A DNA stretch of 64,000 bases from Chitinophagales bacterium (GCA_020628375.1 JAHDFD010000019.1:1-64000), one strand, 5' to 3'. Shown: positions 1-7,971, numbered from the stretch's first letter. Numbers and translations: made by a program. The notes: a model not told the origin generated them from the letters alone.

Positions 1-60
1 GAGATAGATGTTTTTTTGCCATTTACAAAGATATTCATTTTGGGGTAGATTATTTATTTC

Positions 61-846
61 CTACTCCCTAAAATTGGGTTTTCTTTTTTCCAGAAAGGCA
101 GAAATACCTTCTTTACCGTTTTCAGAACTGGCACAAGCTGCTATGCCTCTTGCTTCCATTTCCAATTGTGTTTCTAGGCTATTATCGTAAGAAGCGAGCA
201 ATAGTTTTTTCACCGTTGCAAAAGAACCAGTTGGACCGCTTGCCAATTTCAGGGCAATCTTTTCAGCTTTTTCGTTCAACTCTTCATCGGGAACAACTTG
301 TGTAACCAATCCCCATTCCAATGCTTCCTGTGCTGATAGTCTTCTGTTCAGAAAAAGTAGTTCGGTAGCTCTGCGCAAGCCTACTAAGCGAGGTAGTCTG
401 TGGCTTGCTCCGCCGTCGGGGCTTAAGCCTGCCGCTGTATATGCCAATGTGAATTGTGCCGATTCAGCTGCTATAACGATATCGCCACTAATGGCAATGC
501 TGAAACCTGCGCCCGCAGCCATTCCATTTACTGCCACGATCAGCGGTTTTTCCATTCTCGCCAGTATAGCCATACAACGATGCAGCTCGTCGGCGAGGTG
601 CTTTACAGTTGGTCCTAAATTTTCGAAATTTTCCTCCATGTATTTGAGATCGCCACCTGCCGAAAAGAACTTTCCGTTGGCATTGATCAACACTGCTCGT
701 ACCGAACCATCGAGATCTATTTGTCGTACGATTTCATAAAGTTCTTTCCCCAATTCCATGTTCAAACCATTGGCCGCTTTGGGGCGGTTGAGCGTGATGG
801 TAGCAAGGTTATTTTCTACTTTGAATAGTATAGGCTTCTCCGACAT
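61..846 (-). CDS. Enoyl-CoA hydratase/isomerase family protein (PaaG-like)
   Basis: Crotonase-fold acyl-CoA hydratase or isomerase, cytoplasmic. The two oxyanion-hole segments are visible (SAGGDLK and GMAAGAG), followed by the GLSPDGGASHRLPR stretch and the segment ending EWGLVTQVV that is typical of the family. An Asp in the GLxPD position resembles the PaaG/epoxyphenylacetyl-CoA isomerase branch more than a classic hydratase with two Glu residues, so the substrate is uncertain. I start it at the ATG at 846 (MSEKPILF) because a longer version beginning at 882 adds 12 residues absent from typical family members. It is monocistronic here and divergent from the restriction-modification pair. 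No other fatty-acid or phenylacetate gene is nearby. Confidence 0.9.
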   Translation of the reverse strand: MSEKPILFKVENNLATITLNRPKAANGLNMELGKELYEIVRQIDLDGSVRAVLINANGKFFSAGGDLKYMEENFENLGPTVKHLADELHRCMAILARMEKPLIVAVNGMAAGAGFSIAISGDIVIAAESAQFTLAYTAAGLSPDGGASHRLPRLVGLRRATELLFLNRRLSAQEALEWGLVTQVVPDEELNEKAEKIALKLASGPTGSFATVKKLLLASYDNSLETQLEMEARGIAACASSENGKEGISAFLEKRKPNFRE

Positions 847-1052
847 ATTTATTTGCTTGAATTTTAAAATGTTGTGGTGCAAATATCGGGGAATTTGGTG
901 GGATGGAAGCGGGTTCTTCTTTAATTCAACAAATGATTATTGCATTACCAAAATATAAATATTGATGTGATATTGTTATTAGCCAATTAAGCTAGATATG
1001 TAAGCTATTGAGAAATAATAAAAATCAATATTTATTAAACAAAGTAAACATT

Positions 1053-1090
1053 TGTCCGTAATATTGTCCGTGTTCGCAAAAGTGTCCGTA
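1053..1090 (+). repeat. Three TGTCCGT(A/G) direct repeats upstream of the methyltransferase
   Basis: TGTCCGTA occurs at 1053-1060, TGTCCGTG at 1065-1072 and TGTCCGTA at 1083-1090, ending 13 bases before the ATG at 1104. The spacing is 12 and 18 bases. Three GC-containing 8-mers in an otherwise very AT-rich leader suggest an operator, or a relic of the recombination site or leader of an integrase gene. The role is inferred only. Confidence 0.5.
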
Positions 1091-1103
1091 AAAATGTTAT
1101 AAA

Positions 1104-3308
1104 ATGGCAACAATAAACTTTTATTTAGATAAGAAAGATAAGAAAGGATTTACCCCTATTCATTTGAGAATCAATTGTAAAGGATCTCAAATCAAATTAT
1201 CAACTGGTAGAAAAGTAGATCCTCAATATTTTGACAAAGAGATTCAAAGGGTAAAAGGAAGCTCAAAACACGCAAATATAACTAATCATTATCTAGACTT
1301 CTTAGAGGAACGAGCTGACGAATTACTCCATAATTCGGATAAGAAGAAATATACACACCAACGAATTAAAGATATACTTAATCAACATATAGAAAGCTAT
1401 AAAGAAAATAACAATGTAAGTATTGTCAAAGAACAGATTTCGTTATATGGAAAACCATTCACATTTATTGATTTGTTCGCTGGTGCAGGTGGATTTAGTG
1501 AAGGCTTTTTACAAGCAGAACATAATAACAAATATTTTGATTTTATTTTAGGAAATGATATAAATGAAAATTGTGAATTAACCCATATAATTAGATATAA
1601 TCATCAACTTGGTTTAGATGCAGAATTTTTATGTCAAGACATAACAGAACCTGACTTTTTAGATAACTTATTAGAAAAAATAGGTAATAAAAAAATTGAT
1701 GTTGTTTGTGGTGGACCTCCTTGTCAAAGCTTTAGTCTAGCTGGAAAAAGGAAAAAGTTTGATAAAAAAGATGATCTATTCTCCCACTACTTAGAAGTTA
1801 TCAAAGTTTTACAACCAAAATATTTTGTAATGGAAAATGTTAAAGGAATTCTGACAAAAGAAAAAGGGCAAATTAAAGATATTATTATTAATCAAATCAA
1901 CTCTATTATAGATGTTAATGAAATTCCTCAACTAATACAATTCATTCGTAATATAAAAAATAATACAAATTCATTCATAATAGATGTTATAATTAAACGC
2001 ATTGAAATTGAAGAAAAAAGAGAAAATGAAAAAGATAAAGTAGAAGAAAACTATATCAAATTTATTGATTCTAAATTTAAGCAATTAACTCCTAAGATTG
2101 TTGATTATAAAACAAGTAAAACAGATACAAGAATTAATACAATAAGACATGGGTTCAATATTTTAGCCAGAAAAAAACAATGGGAAAAGTTAAAGCATAA
2201 TATTATTAAGGAAAAGGATTTTTGTAATATTGATAATGATTTCTTTGTAAATGACTTCACTGTTTTCCTTACTAGAATAAGTACAGATAGTGTAATTCAG
2301 GAAATTCAATCATCATTTCAATCATTAGAAATTCCATCAGACTTTAAAAAGGATTGTGACAATATAATTTTTGCACTTAAAATTTATACATCTACATTTG
2401 ATGAAGTAGTAAGAAACTTATCAAGTTACTGTACGGAAATAGAAAAAAAAGAACTAGAAACTATTCTTAAAAATATAAGGTTGTACAAGATAGAAAAGCC
2501 TTTTATTGCTAATGCTTCAAATTACGGAGTTCCCCAAAATCGAGAAAGAGTTTTATTTATTGGATGCCGGAAAGATCAAAAATTTATTTCAGATATTCCA
2601 CCAACAGTTAGAGAAGAAGAAAAAGTTTCAATTTTTGAAGCTCTTTATGATTTAGATTTCATAGGAAATAATGAAGAAGCAAGAAGATATGAATCAATCA
2701 ATATATCTAAACAATACAATGGCACAGCAAAGAAAATGAAGAGTTTGTTGAAGAAGAGAGCAGTTAGTGGCAAAATCAATCCTAAAGGAAAAACATTTTC
2801 TGAATGGTCAAGAGAGGGCAGACTAATTAAAAGATACAAAACTAAGAATAAGCCCTTTTATGTAAGAAACTCAGAAGCTTTAAAAAATGGAGAAAAATAT
2901 TTTGATATTTTGAATAACCACAAAACTAGCAACCAAAATAAAATAGTTATCAAGCGATTAGAGATAATTTTAAAAAATGGAGATTATAAAAAAGCTCTAA
3001 AGGAATTAGAAGAAAAAGGACTTGCATCAAAAAAGCGAAACTACAATGTTCTTAAACCGGAAGAACAAAGTTCTACAATAATGACCATCCCAGATGACTA
3101 CATACACTATAATTCTCCAAGACCTTTGACAGTAAGAGAAATGGCAAGACTCCAATCATTTGATGACTCATTTGTTTTCCAAGGTAAAAGATCAACAGGC
3201 GGAAACAACAGAAAATCTGAAGTTCCACAATATACATTAGTAGGCAATGCAGTCCCTCCACTGTTGGCAAGAGCTATTGCATCTGAAATTCTGAAATTCA
3301 TAAAATGA
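1104..3308 (+). CDS. DNA (cytosine-5) methyltransferase with N-terminal integrase-type Arm domain
   Basis: C5-cytosine DNA methyltransferase of a type II restriction-modification system. Motif I is FIDLFAGAGGFSEGF (about residues 121-135), motif IV GGPPCQSF with catalytic Cys207, motif VI ENV at 244-246, motif VIII YGVPQNRER at about 474-482, motif IX LTVREMARLQSF, and motif X GNAVPP near the C-terminus. Residues 1-75 (INFYLDKKDKKGFTPIHLRI, then a basic LSTGRKV segment and QRVKGSS) look like the Arm DNA-binding domain of Bacteroidota tyrosine recombinases, which is unusual on a methyltransferase. About 210 residues of charged sequence are inserted between motifs VI and VIII, which helps explain the 734-residue length. 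The stop overlaps the restriction gene start (ATGA). The AT-rich composition unlike dxs suggests transfer. Confidence 0.93.
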   Translation: MATINFYLDKKDKKGFTPIHLRINCKGSQIKLSTGRKVDPQYFDKEIQRVKGSSKHANITNHYLDFLEERADELLHNSDKKKYTHQRIKDILNQHIESYKENNNVSIVKEQISLYGKPFTFIDLFAGAGGFSEGFLQAEHNNKYFDFILGNDINENCELTHIIRYNHQLGLDAEFLCQDITEPDFLDNLLEKIGNKKIDVVCGGPPCQSFSLAGKRKKFDKKDDLFSHYLEVIKVLQPKYFVMENVKGILTKEKGQIKDIIINQINSIIDVNEIPQLIQFIRNIKNNTNSFIIDVIIKRIEIEEKRENEKDKVEENYIKFIDSKFKQLTPKIVDYKTSKTDTRINTIRHGFNILARKKQWEKLKHNIIKEKDFCNIDNDFFVNDFTVFLTRISTDSVIQEIQSSFQSLEIPSDFKKDCDNIIFALKIYTSTFDEVVRNLSSYCTEIEKKELETILKNIRLYKIEKPFIANASNYGVPQNRERVLFIGCRKDQKFISDIPPTVREEEKVSIFEALYDLDFIGNNEEARRYESINISKQYNGTAKKMKSLLKKRAVSGKINPKGKTFSEWSREGRLIKRYKTKNKPFYVRNSEALKNGEKYFDILNNHKTSNQNKIVIKRLEIILKNGDYKKALKELEEKGLASKKRNYNVLKPEEQSSTIMTIPDDYIHYNSPRPLTVREMARLQSFDDSFVFQGKRSTGGNNRKSEVPQYTLVGNAVPPLLARAIASEILKFIK

Positions 3309-4483
3309 GATCATTAAGTAATATTGAAGAGTACAGATTAAAAATTCTCACTCAAAATCAAGTATCTGTAAGTATTATAGAACCAACAGAAACAGCCCTT
3401 AAGAAATCAATTATGGATGCAACTGGATCAGTGAGGTATTACTTAAAAGAAAATGATGTACATGATTATGCTCAACAAGGACAAGGCCCCAACAATAAAG
3501 TAATAATTGATACACTTATATATTTAGAAACAGAAGTTGTTAAATCTAATGCCTCCTTATACAGACCTAAAACCAAAAAGGGGGATCCTAGAATATGGTT
3601 CTCTGGATTAAAAAGATACGCATCTCCAAATGATTTAATTGCCATTCTAGCATTCGATAATAAATTACATATATTTAACTTAACAACCTTAGATATAGTT
3701 AAGTTACTATCAGATAAAAATAAAAATCCTTTGAAAGAATTAATCGAGGAAATTAATGGGGATGCTAATCAAATAGCATTCGAATTATTAGGAATGCTGA
3801 GAAAAATAGCATCTTCTGGACCAATTCCTTCGATAGTAGCCGCTGATACATCTGTAGGTAGAACACTAGAATCATTATTAGGAATTGATATCAATTCCTC
3901 AAAGAAGCCGGACTATAAAGGAATTGAACTAAAATCATTCAGAGGAAATCGTTCAAACAGAAAAAATTTATTTGCACAAGTTCCGAATTGGAAAATAAGC
4001 AAATTCAAAAGCTCTGCAGAGATTCTAAATAGTTTTGGTTATGAACGTGGTGATGACTTTAAATTATATTGTACTGTTTCTGCTATTACAAGAAACTCTC
4101 AAGGGTTAAAACTACGGTTAGATAGTGAGCTTAGGTACTTAGCTGAAAATTCAAACAAAAATGATGTTGGTGATTTTGTAGTTTGGACACTAGATAAATT
4201 GCATGAAAGACTTCAAGAAAAACACAAAGAGACTTTTTGGGTAGAAGCTGAAAGCATAATAATTAATGAAAAGGAACACTTTCTATATAAATTAGTAGAG
4301 CATACTAGAAAGCCTATTAATTCTCAATTCGATATTTTAATAAATCAAGGTATTATTACTTTAGATCATTTGATAAAAAGAAATTCTAAAGGAAAAGTAG
4401 TTGAAAAAGGACCATTATTCAAGATTAAACCTAAAGGAATAAATTTGCTTTTCCCTCCAAGTATAAAATATAGTTTATTGTAA
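3305..4483 (+). CDS. Type II restriction endonuclease, MvaI/BcnI-like
   Basis: Cognate endonuclease of the preceding methyltransferase, inferred from the 4-bp ATGA overlap and a PD-(D/E)xK site. Residues 183-210 carry the family pattern: SVGRTLESLLGI, then PDYKGIELK with Asp203, Glu208 and Lys210 as candidate metal-binding catalytic residues. This layout matches the MvaI/BcnI family, whose members cut CCWGG or CCSGG as monomers; the actual target cannot be read from sequence. About 180 residues precede the catalytic core, longer than minimal MvaI or BcnI and possibly a separate recognition domain. Translational coupling after the methyltransferase would ensure the host is protected first. No controller (C) protein gene or Vsr gene is visible. 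Confidence 0.85.
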   Translation: MRSLSNIEEYRLKILTQNQVSVSIIEPTETALKKSIMDATGSVRYYLKENDVHDYAQQGQGPNNKVIIDTLIYLETEVVKSNASLYRPKTKKGDPRIWFSGLKRYASPNDLIAILAFDNKLHIFNLTTLDIVKLLSDKNKNPLKELIEEINGDANQIAFELLGMLRKIASSGPIPSIVAADTSVGRTLESLLGIDINSSKKPDYKGIELKSFRGNRSNRKNLFAQVPNWKISKFKSSAEILNSFGYERGDDFKLYCTVSAITRNSQGLKLRLDSELRYLAENSNKNDVGDFVVWTLDKLHERLQEKHKETFWVEAESIIINEKEHFLYKLVEHTRKPINSQFDILINQGIITLDHLIKRNSKGKVVEKGPLFKIKPKGINLLFPPSIKYSLL

Positions 4484-4705
4484 AAGAGAGATTTAAAATT
4501 TATTAGATTTATTATCGTTTCAAAGTTTTCTCAATGTTCAATCATATTATTTCTCTTGTTAAAAAAATCCTCCTCCCAAAATTTAATATCCCTTAACACA
4601 GCCCTAATACAAGCTAATGCCACTTCTGTGCGTTATTTTTGCAGATTAGCATTAAATCGTTGAACTTTTTTATAGGTTCATCCATTTCAGTAAAAAATAT
4701 TTCGC

Positions 4706-6631
4706 ATGAAAGTCGAAGCAGGTCCTTTACTATCAGGCATCAACACTCCCGAAGATTTACGTAAGTTAGGAAAAGATAAAGTTTTTCAGCTTTGCTCTGA
4801 ATTACGTGATTTTATTATAGATACCGTTTCTATCAATGGCGGACACTTTGGTGCCAGCCTCGGTGTGGTAGAAATGACCGTTGCGCTGCACTATGTGTAC
4901 AATACTCCCGAAGATCAAATCGTCTGGGATGTTGGGCATCAGGCTTACGGACATAAAATTCTTACCGGACGACGCGAGGAATTTCATACCAACAGAACTT
5001 ATGGTGGTATATGTGGTTTCCCAAGCCGCTTCGAAAGTGAATACGATACCTTCGGCGTAGGACATTCTTCTACTTCTGTTTCGGCAGCCTTAGGTATGGC
5101 GGTAGCCAATAATTACCTCGAAAACGATCGTAAGCACATTGCTATTATCGGCGATGGTGCCATGACGGGTGGCTTAGCATTTGAAGGTTTGAATAATGCA
5201 GGTATTACCAATTCCGATGTTCTGATCATACTGAATGATAATTGCATGTCTATCGATCCGAATGTGGGTGGACTTAAAGAATACTTAACCGATATTACTA
5301 CCTCACCTACTTATAATAAAGTTCGCGACGAAGTTTGGAAAATGTTGGGGAGCATTAGTAAGTTCGGCAAAAGTGCGCAGGAAGTTGCTTCTAAAGTAGA
5401 AGCTTCGATGAAAGGCGTTCTTAACAAGCAAAGTAATTTATTTGAAGGGCTGGGCTTGCGTTATTTTGGTCCTGTAGATGGACACGATGTAAATAAACTT
5501 GTAGAAATTTTTGAAGACCTTAAAAATATCAAAGGACCTAAAATTCTGCATTGTATTACCACAAAAGGAAAAGGTTATTTACCTGCTGAAAAAGATCAAA
5601 CAAAATGGCATGCTCCGGGACTTTTTGATAAAATAACCGGGGAAATAAAAAAGAAATATCCTACTACACCACAAGCACCTAAATTCCAAGATGTTTTCGG
5701 GCATACGATAATAGAATTGGCAAAAGAAAATCCGAAGATCATGGGTATTACCCCGGCAATGCCGAGTGGATGTTCTTTAAAATATATGATCGCCGAAATG
5801 CCTGACAGGGCTTTTGATGTCGGTATTTGCGAGCAGCATGCGGTTACTTTTTCTGCTGGTCTGGCAACACAGGGCTTGGTTCCTTTCTGTAATATTTATT
5901 CTACCTTCATGCAGCGTGCTTACGATCAGGTAATTCACGATGTGGCAATTCAAAATTTACACGTTGTTTTCTGTCTGGATCGTGGTGGTTTGGTCGGTGC
6001 CGATGGTGCAACCCATCATGGCGCATTCGATCTCGCCTATTTCCGTTGTATTCCGAATATGGTAGTGGCTGCGCCGATGAACGAAGAAGAGTTGCGCAAT
6101 ATGATGTACACCTTCCAGCTCGATAAAAATGCTTTCCCATCTTCTATTCGTTATCCGCGTGGTCAGGGAGTAATGCCTGAGTGGAAGACACCTTTACAAG
6201 AATTAGAGATTGGTAAAGGTCGTTGCGTGGCCGAAGGTGAAGAAGTTGCTATTCTGACCATAGGAAATACCGGAAACTTTGCCGTTGAGGCTTGTAAAAA
6301 CTTAGGTCGCGATAATTTATATCCGGCACATTATGATATGCGTTTTGTGAAACCACTCGATGAAGATTTACTGCACGAAATTTTCACAAATTTCAATAAA
6401 GTTGTAACTGTTGAAGATGGTGTTATTCAGGGTGGTTTTGGTTCTGCTATCATTGAGTTTATGGTCGATCATGGCTATTCGGCACGTGTAAAACGCTTGG
6501 GTGTTCCCGATAAATTTATCGAACACGGTACTCAACAACAACTTTGGGCTGAATGTGGTTACGATGCCAATGGCATTGTAAAGGCAGTTCGTGCTTTTGC
6601 TCAGGTTGAAGACAGTATTGAACTAGTTTAA
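4706..6631 (+). CDS. dxs: 1-deoxy-D-xylulose-5-phosphate synthase
   Basis: Thiamine-diphosphate enzyme that condenses pyruvate with glyceraldehyde 3-phosphate, the first step of the MEP isoprenoid pathway. The N-terminal half has DVGHQAYGHKILTGRR and the ThDP-binding GDGAMTGG...NDN; the transketolase pyrimidine domain has the conserved VGICEQHAVTFSAGLA segment, and the C-terminal transketolase domain is complete. At 641 residues it has the usual length. An AT-rich 222-bp gap separates it from the restriction gene. TATTTTTG at 4634-4641 fits the Bacteroidota -7 element (TAnnTTTG), although no good -33 element precedes it, so it probably has its own promoter. A strong terminator follows. Confidence 0.98.
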   Translation: MKVEAGPLLSGINTPEDLRKLGKDKVFQLCSELRDFIIDTVSINGGHFGASLGVVEMTVALHYVYNTPEDQIVWDVGHQAYGHKILTGRREEFHTNRTYGGICGFPSRFESEYDTFGVGHSSTSVSAALGMAVANNYLENDRKHIAIIGDGAMTGGLAFEGLNNAGITNSDVLIILNDNCMSIDPNVGGLKEYLTDITTSPTYNKVRDEVWKMLGSISKFGKSAQEVASKVEASMKGVLNKQSNLFEGLGLRYFGPVDGHDVNKLVEIFEDLKNIKGPKILHCITTKGKGYLPAEKDQTKWHAPGLFDKITGEIKKKYPTTPQAPKFQDVFGHTIIELAKENPKIMGITPAMPSGCSLKYMIAEMPDRAFDVGICEQHAVTFSAGLATQGLVPFCNIYSTFMQRAYDQVIHDVAIQNLHVVFCLDRGGLVGADGATHHGAFDLAYFRCIPNMVVAAPMNEEELRNMMYTFQLDKNAFPSSIRYPRGQGVMPEWKTPLQELEIGKGRCVAEGEEVAILTIGNTGNFAVEACKNLGRDNLYPAHYDMRFVKPLDEDLLHEIFTNFNKVVTVEDGVIQGGFGSAIIEFMVDHGYSARVKRLGVPDKFIEHGTQQQLWAECGYDANGIVKAVRAFAQVEDSIELV

Positions 6632-6653
6632 GCCTACAAAATACGATTTTACT

Positions 6654-6700
6654 AAATCCCTCAATGAATAATAATCGTTCATTGAGGGATTTTTATTTTA
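6654..6700 (+). terminator. Rho-independent terminator after dxs
   Basis: A perfect 15-bp stem (6654-6668 with 6678-6692) around a 9-base loop is followed directly by a T-rich run. It separates dxs from the small peptide array. Confidence 0.9.
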
Positions 6701-6874
6701 CCTTTTTTCTTCTTTAAAACTTAAGCCATTATTCCCATAAGCTTCTGTTTTTCAAAACCTTACTTCTAAGTATAAATATTTAGAATCTTACATTACACCT
6801 AGTATTTGGATTTCTTAGTATTGTTTCTTTTCTGAAATTTGGAGTTATTAATTAATTCTTTAAAAATTCAGAAA

Positions 6875-7039
6875 ATGAATAAGAAATTCAAAGCTTTAGC
6901 ACTAAAAACAAAAGACCAAAAAGCCATTAAAGGTGGAGTGATAAATAATTCTCATAGCCCTACCTATTTTTCATCTAATGGTCAGGATTCAGTGTTGGCG
7001 CTTACTAGTGCTAATGGAGAAACTGGATCAATTGCCTGA
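6875..7039 (+). CDS. GG-leader small peptide 1 (Ser/Thr-rich core)
   Basis: A 54-residue peptide starting at the ATG at 6875 (MNKKFKALALKTKDQKAIKGG). A longer reading from 6839 is possible, but the later ATG gives the short lysine-rich leader shared by its neighbours. The leader ends in KGG at about residues 19-21, and the remaining 33 residues are rich in Ser, Thr, Asn and Gly with no Cys. This resembles the GG-leader natural-product precursors annotated in Bacteroidota (leader removed by a C39 peptidase-transporter), but its core is unrelated to the four Cys-ending peptides downstream. No modifying enzyme is visible nearby. Function is inferred from the leader only. Confidence 0.65.
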   Translation: MNKKFKALALKTKDQKAIKGGVINNSHSPTYFSSNGQDSVLALTSANGETGSIA

Positions 7040-7071
7040 AACAAATTCTATTAGTCCTGAAAATTCAGAAA

Positions 7072-7206
7072 ATGAAAAAGATCAAACTTAAAAACATTGG
7101 AACAAAACAAGCTTTGAAAGAAAAAGAATTGCTTGTAGTGAAAGGCGGAAATGGTGGAAATAACGAGCGAGCTTATAAAATCACACAACTTTGCCTTGAA
7201 TGTTAA
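7072..7206 (+). CDS. GG-leader small peptide 2 (CLEC type)
   Basis: A 44-residue peptide beginning MKKIKLKNIGTKQALKEKEL and continuing LVVKGGNGGNNE; it ends in CLEC. The leader is the same as in peptides 4 and 5, with the KGG cleavage-type motif at about residues 24-26. The proposed core is about 18 residues with two Cys in a terminal CxxC. The gene lies 32 bases after peptide 1. The spacer before the next gene (about 17 bases) is repeated later in the array, showing expansion by duplication. Likely a secreted, post-translationally modified or disulfide-bonded peptide; no product is known to me. Confidence 0.75.
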   Translation: MKKIKLKNIGTKQALKEKELLVVKGGNGGNNERAYKITQLCLEC

Positions 7207-7223
7207 CCTTTAAAACTGGAAAA

Positions 7224-7373
7224 ATGAAAAAGATCAAACTTAAAAACATCGGAAAAAAACAGATTTTAAAACCAACGCAAACTACTTCTGTTAAAGGTGG
7301 GGGAAATGATGCGATTACCGTTTACGGTGAAGAAGAACAGAGAAAGATTAATGGGTTCTGCTTAGAATGTTAA
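7224..7373 (+). CDS. GG-leader small peptide 3 (divergent CLEC type)
   Basis: A 49-residue peptide. The first 13 residues (MKKIKLKNIGKKQ) and the last four (CLEC) match its neighbours, but the second half of the leader (ILKPTQTTSVKGG) and the core (GNDAITVYGEEEQRKING) differ. It is the most diverged member of the Cys-ending set, suggesting it is older than the near-identical peptides 2, 4 and 5, or selected for a different activity. The retained KGG and CLEC mark these as the functional constants of the family. Confidence 0.72.
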   Translation: MKKIKLKNIGKKQILKPTQTTSVKGGGNDAITVYGEEEQRKINGFCLEC

Positions 7374-7391
7374 GCAAATAAAATTGAAATT

Positions 7392-7532
7392 ATGAAAAAA
7401 ATTACTTTAAAAAATATTAGTAAAAAACAAGCTTTGAAAGAAAAAGAATTGCTTGTAGTGAAAGGCGGAAATGGTGGAAATAACGAGCAGGTAAGAGGCT
7501 ATAAAACTACTTTTTCTTGCCTTGAATGTTAA
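7392..7532 (+). CDS. GG-leader small peptide 4 (CLEC type)
   Basis: A 46-residue peptide. The leader MKKITLKNISKKQALKEKEL continues LVVKGG, and the core is NGGNNEQVRGYKTTFS followed by CLEC. Compared with peptide 2, the core gains two residues and changes from NNERAYKITQL to NNEQVRGYKTTFS. The nucleotide sequence from the second half of the leader through the start of the core (about 7429-7488) is the same as in peptide 2, which indicates recent duplication or gene conversion. Confidence 0.75.
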   Translation: MKKITLKNISKKQALKEKELLVVKGGNGGNNEQVRGYKTTFSCLEC

Positions 7533-7549
7533 CCTTTAAAATTGGAAAA

Positions 7550-7690
7550 ATGAAAAAGATCATACTTAAAAACATTGGAACAAAACAAGCTCTGAGAGAG
7601 AAAGAATTGCTTGTAGTGAAAGGCGGAAATGGTGGAAATAACGAGCAGGTAAGAGGGTATAAGATTACACAATCTTGTCTTGAATGTTAA
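7550..7690 (+). CDS. GG-leader small peptide 5 (CLEC type)
   Basis: A 46-residue peptide, the last of the array. The leader is MKKIILKNIGTKQALREKEL then LVVKGG; the core is NGGNNEQVRGYKITQS plus CLEC. It differs from peptide 4 in only a few leader and core positions. The spacer before it repeats the one between peptides 2 and 3 (TTAACCTTTAAAA, one variable base, TGGAAAA, then ATG). The array ends here. The following 280 bases hold no peptide gene. Confidence 0.75.
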   Translation: MKKIILKNIGTKQALREKELLVVKGGNGGNNEQVRGYKITQSCLEC

Positions 7691-7729
7691 TCGAATAAAC
7701 TTAATGAATTAACTTTGTAAGTTATTGTG

Positions 7730-7841
7730 TACCTTTGCGTGTACATTATATTCCTTTTCGGTAATTTCTATAAAATACCTGCTACTACTATTAATCAGTT
7801 ATGGTTAGACGGCTTGTGAAAACTTTGCAAGCCGTTTTTTA
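7730..7841 (+). ncRNA. Candidate small RNA transcript (about 100 nt)
   Basis: TACCTTTG at 7730-7737 is an exact match to the Bacteroidota -7 consensus TAnnTTTG, though no well-spaced -33 TTTG is present. A perfect 8-bp GC-rich hairpin (7809-7816 with 7828-7835) followed by six T ends the segment. No open reading frame of note lies between, so a transcript of roughly 100 nt is predicted. Its length would suit a 6S-like or other regulatory RNA, but I see no diagnostic structure. It could also be the terminated leader of nothing. Confidence 0.35.
7809..7841 (+). terminator. Rho-independent terminator
   Basis: Stem ACGGCTTG / CAAGCCGT (7809-7816 and 7828-7835), 11-base loop, then TTTTTT. It closes the candidate small RNA and lies between the peptide array and the convergent minus-strand genes. 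Confidence 0.8.
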
Positions 7842-7971
7842 TATGCAAAATTCAGGTTATGAAATGTAGTAAAGAGCCATCGAAATTATATCAAGTTCAA
7901 TGCCGAACAAATTTATAATACAATTTTTAACAGAACGCCTCTATACACCTTCAAGGTGAAAAGACTTAAAA

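Noticed and set aside
61-882. Overlapping ORFs on the opposite strand of the hydratase, and similar long antisense ORFs across the T9SS genes
   Set aside because: They are shadows of real genes: low-complexity translations with no domain, start region or family resemblance.
6839-6874. Longer start for the first small peptide
   Set aside because: The extra 12 residues are unlike the leaders of the four neighbours, all of which begin directly with MKK or MNKK.
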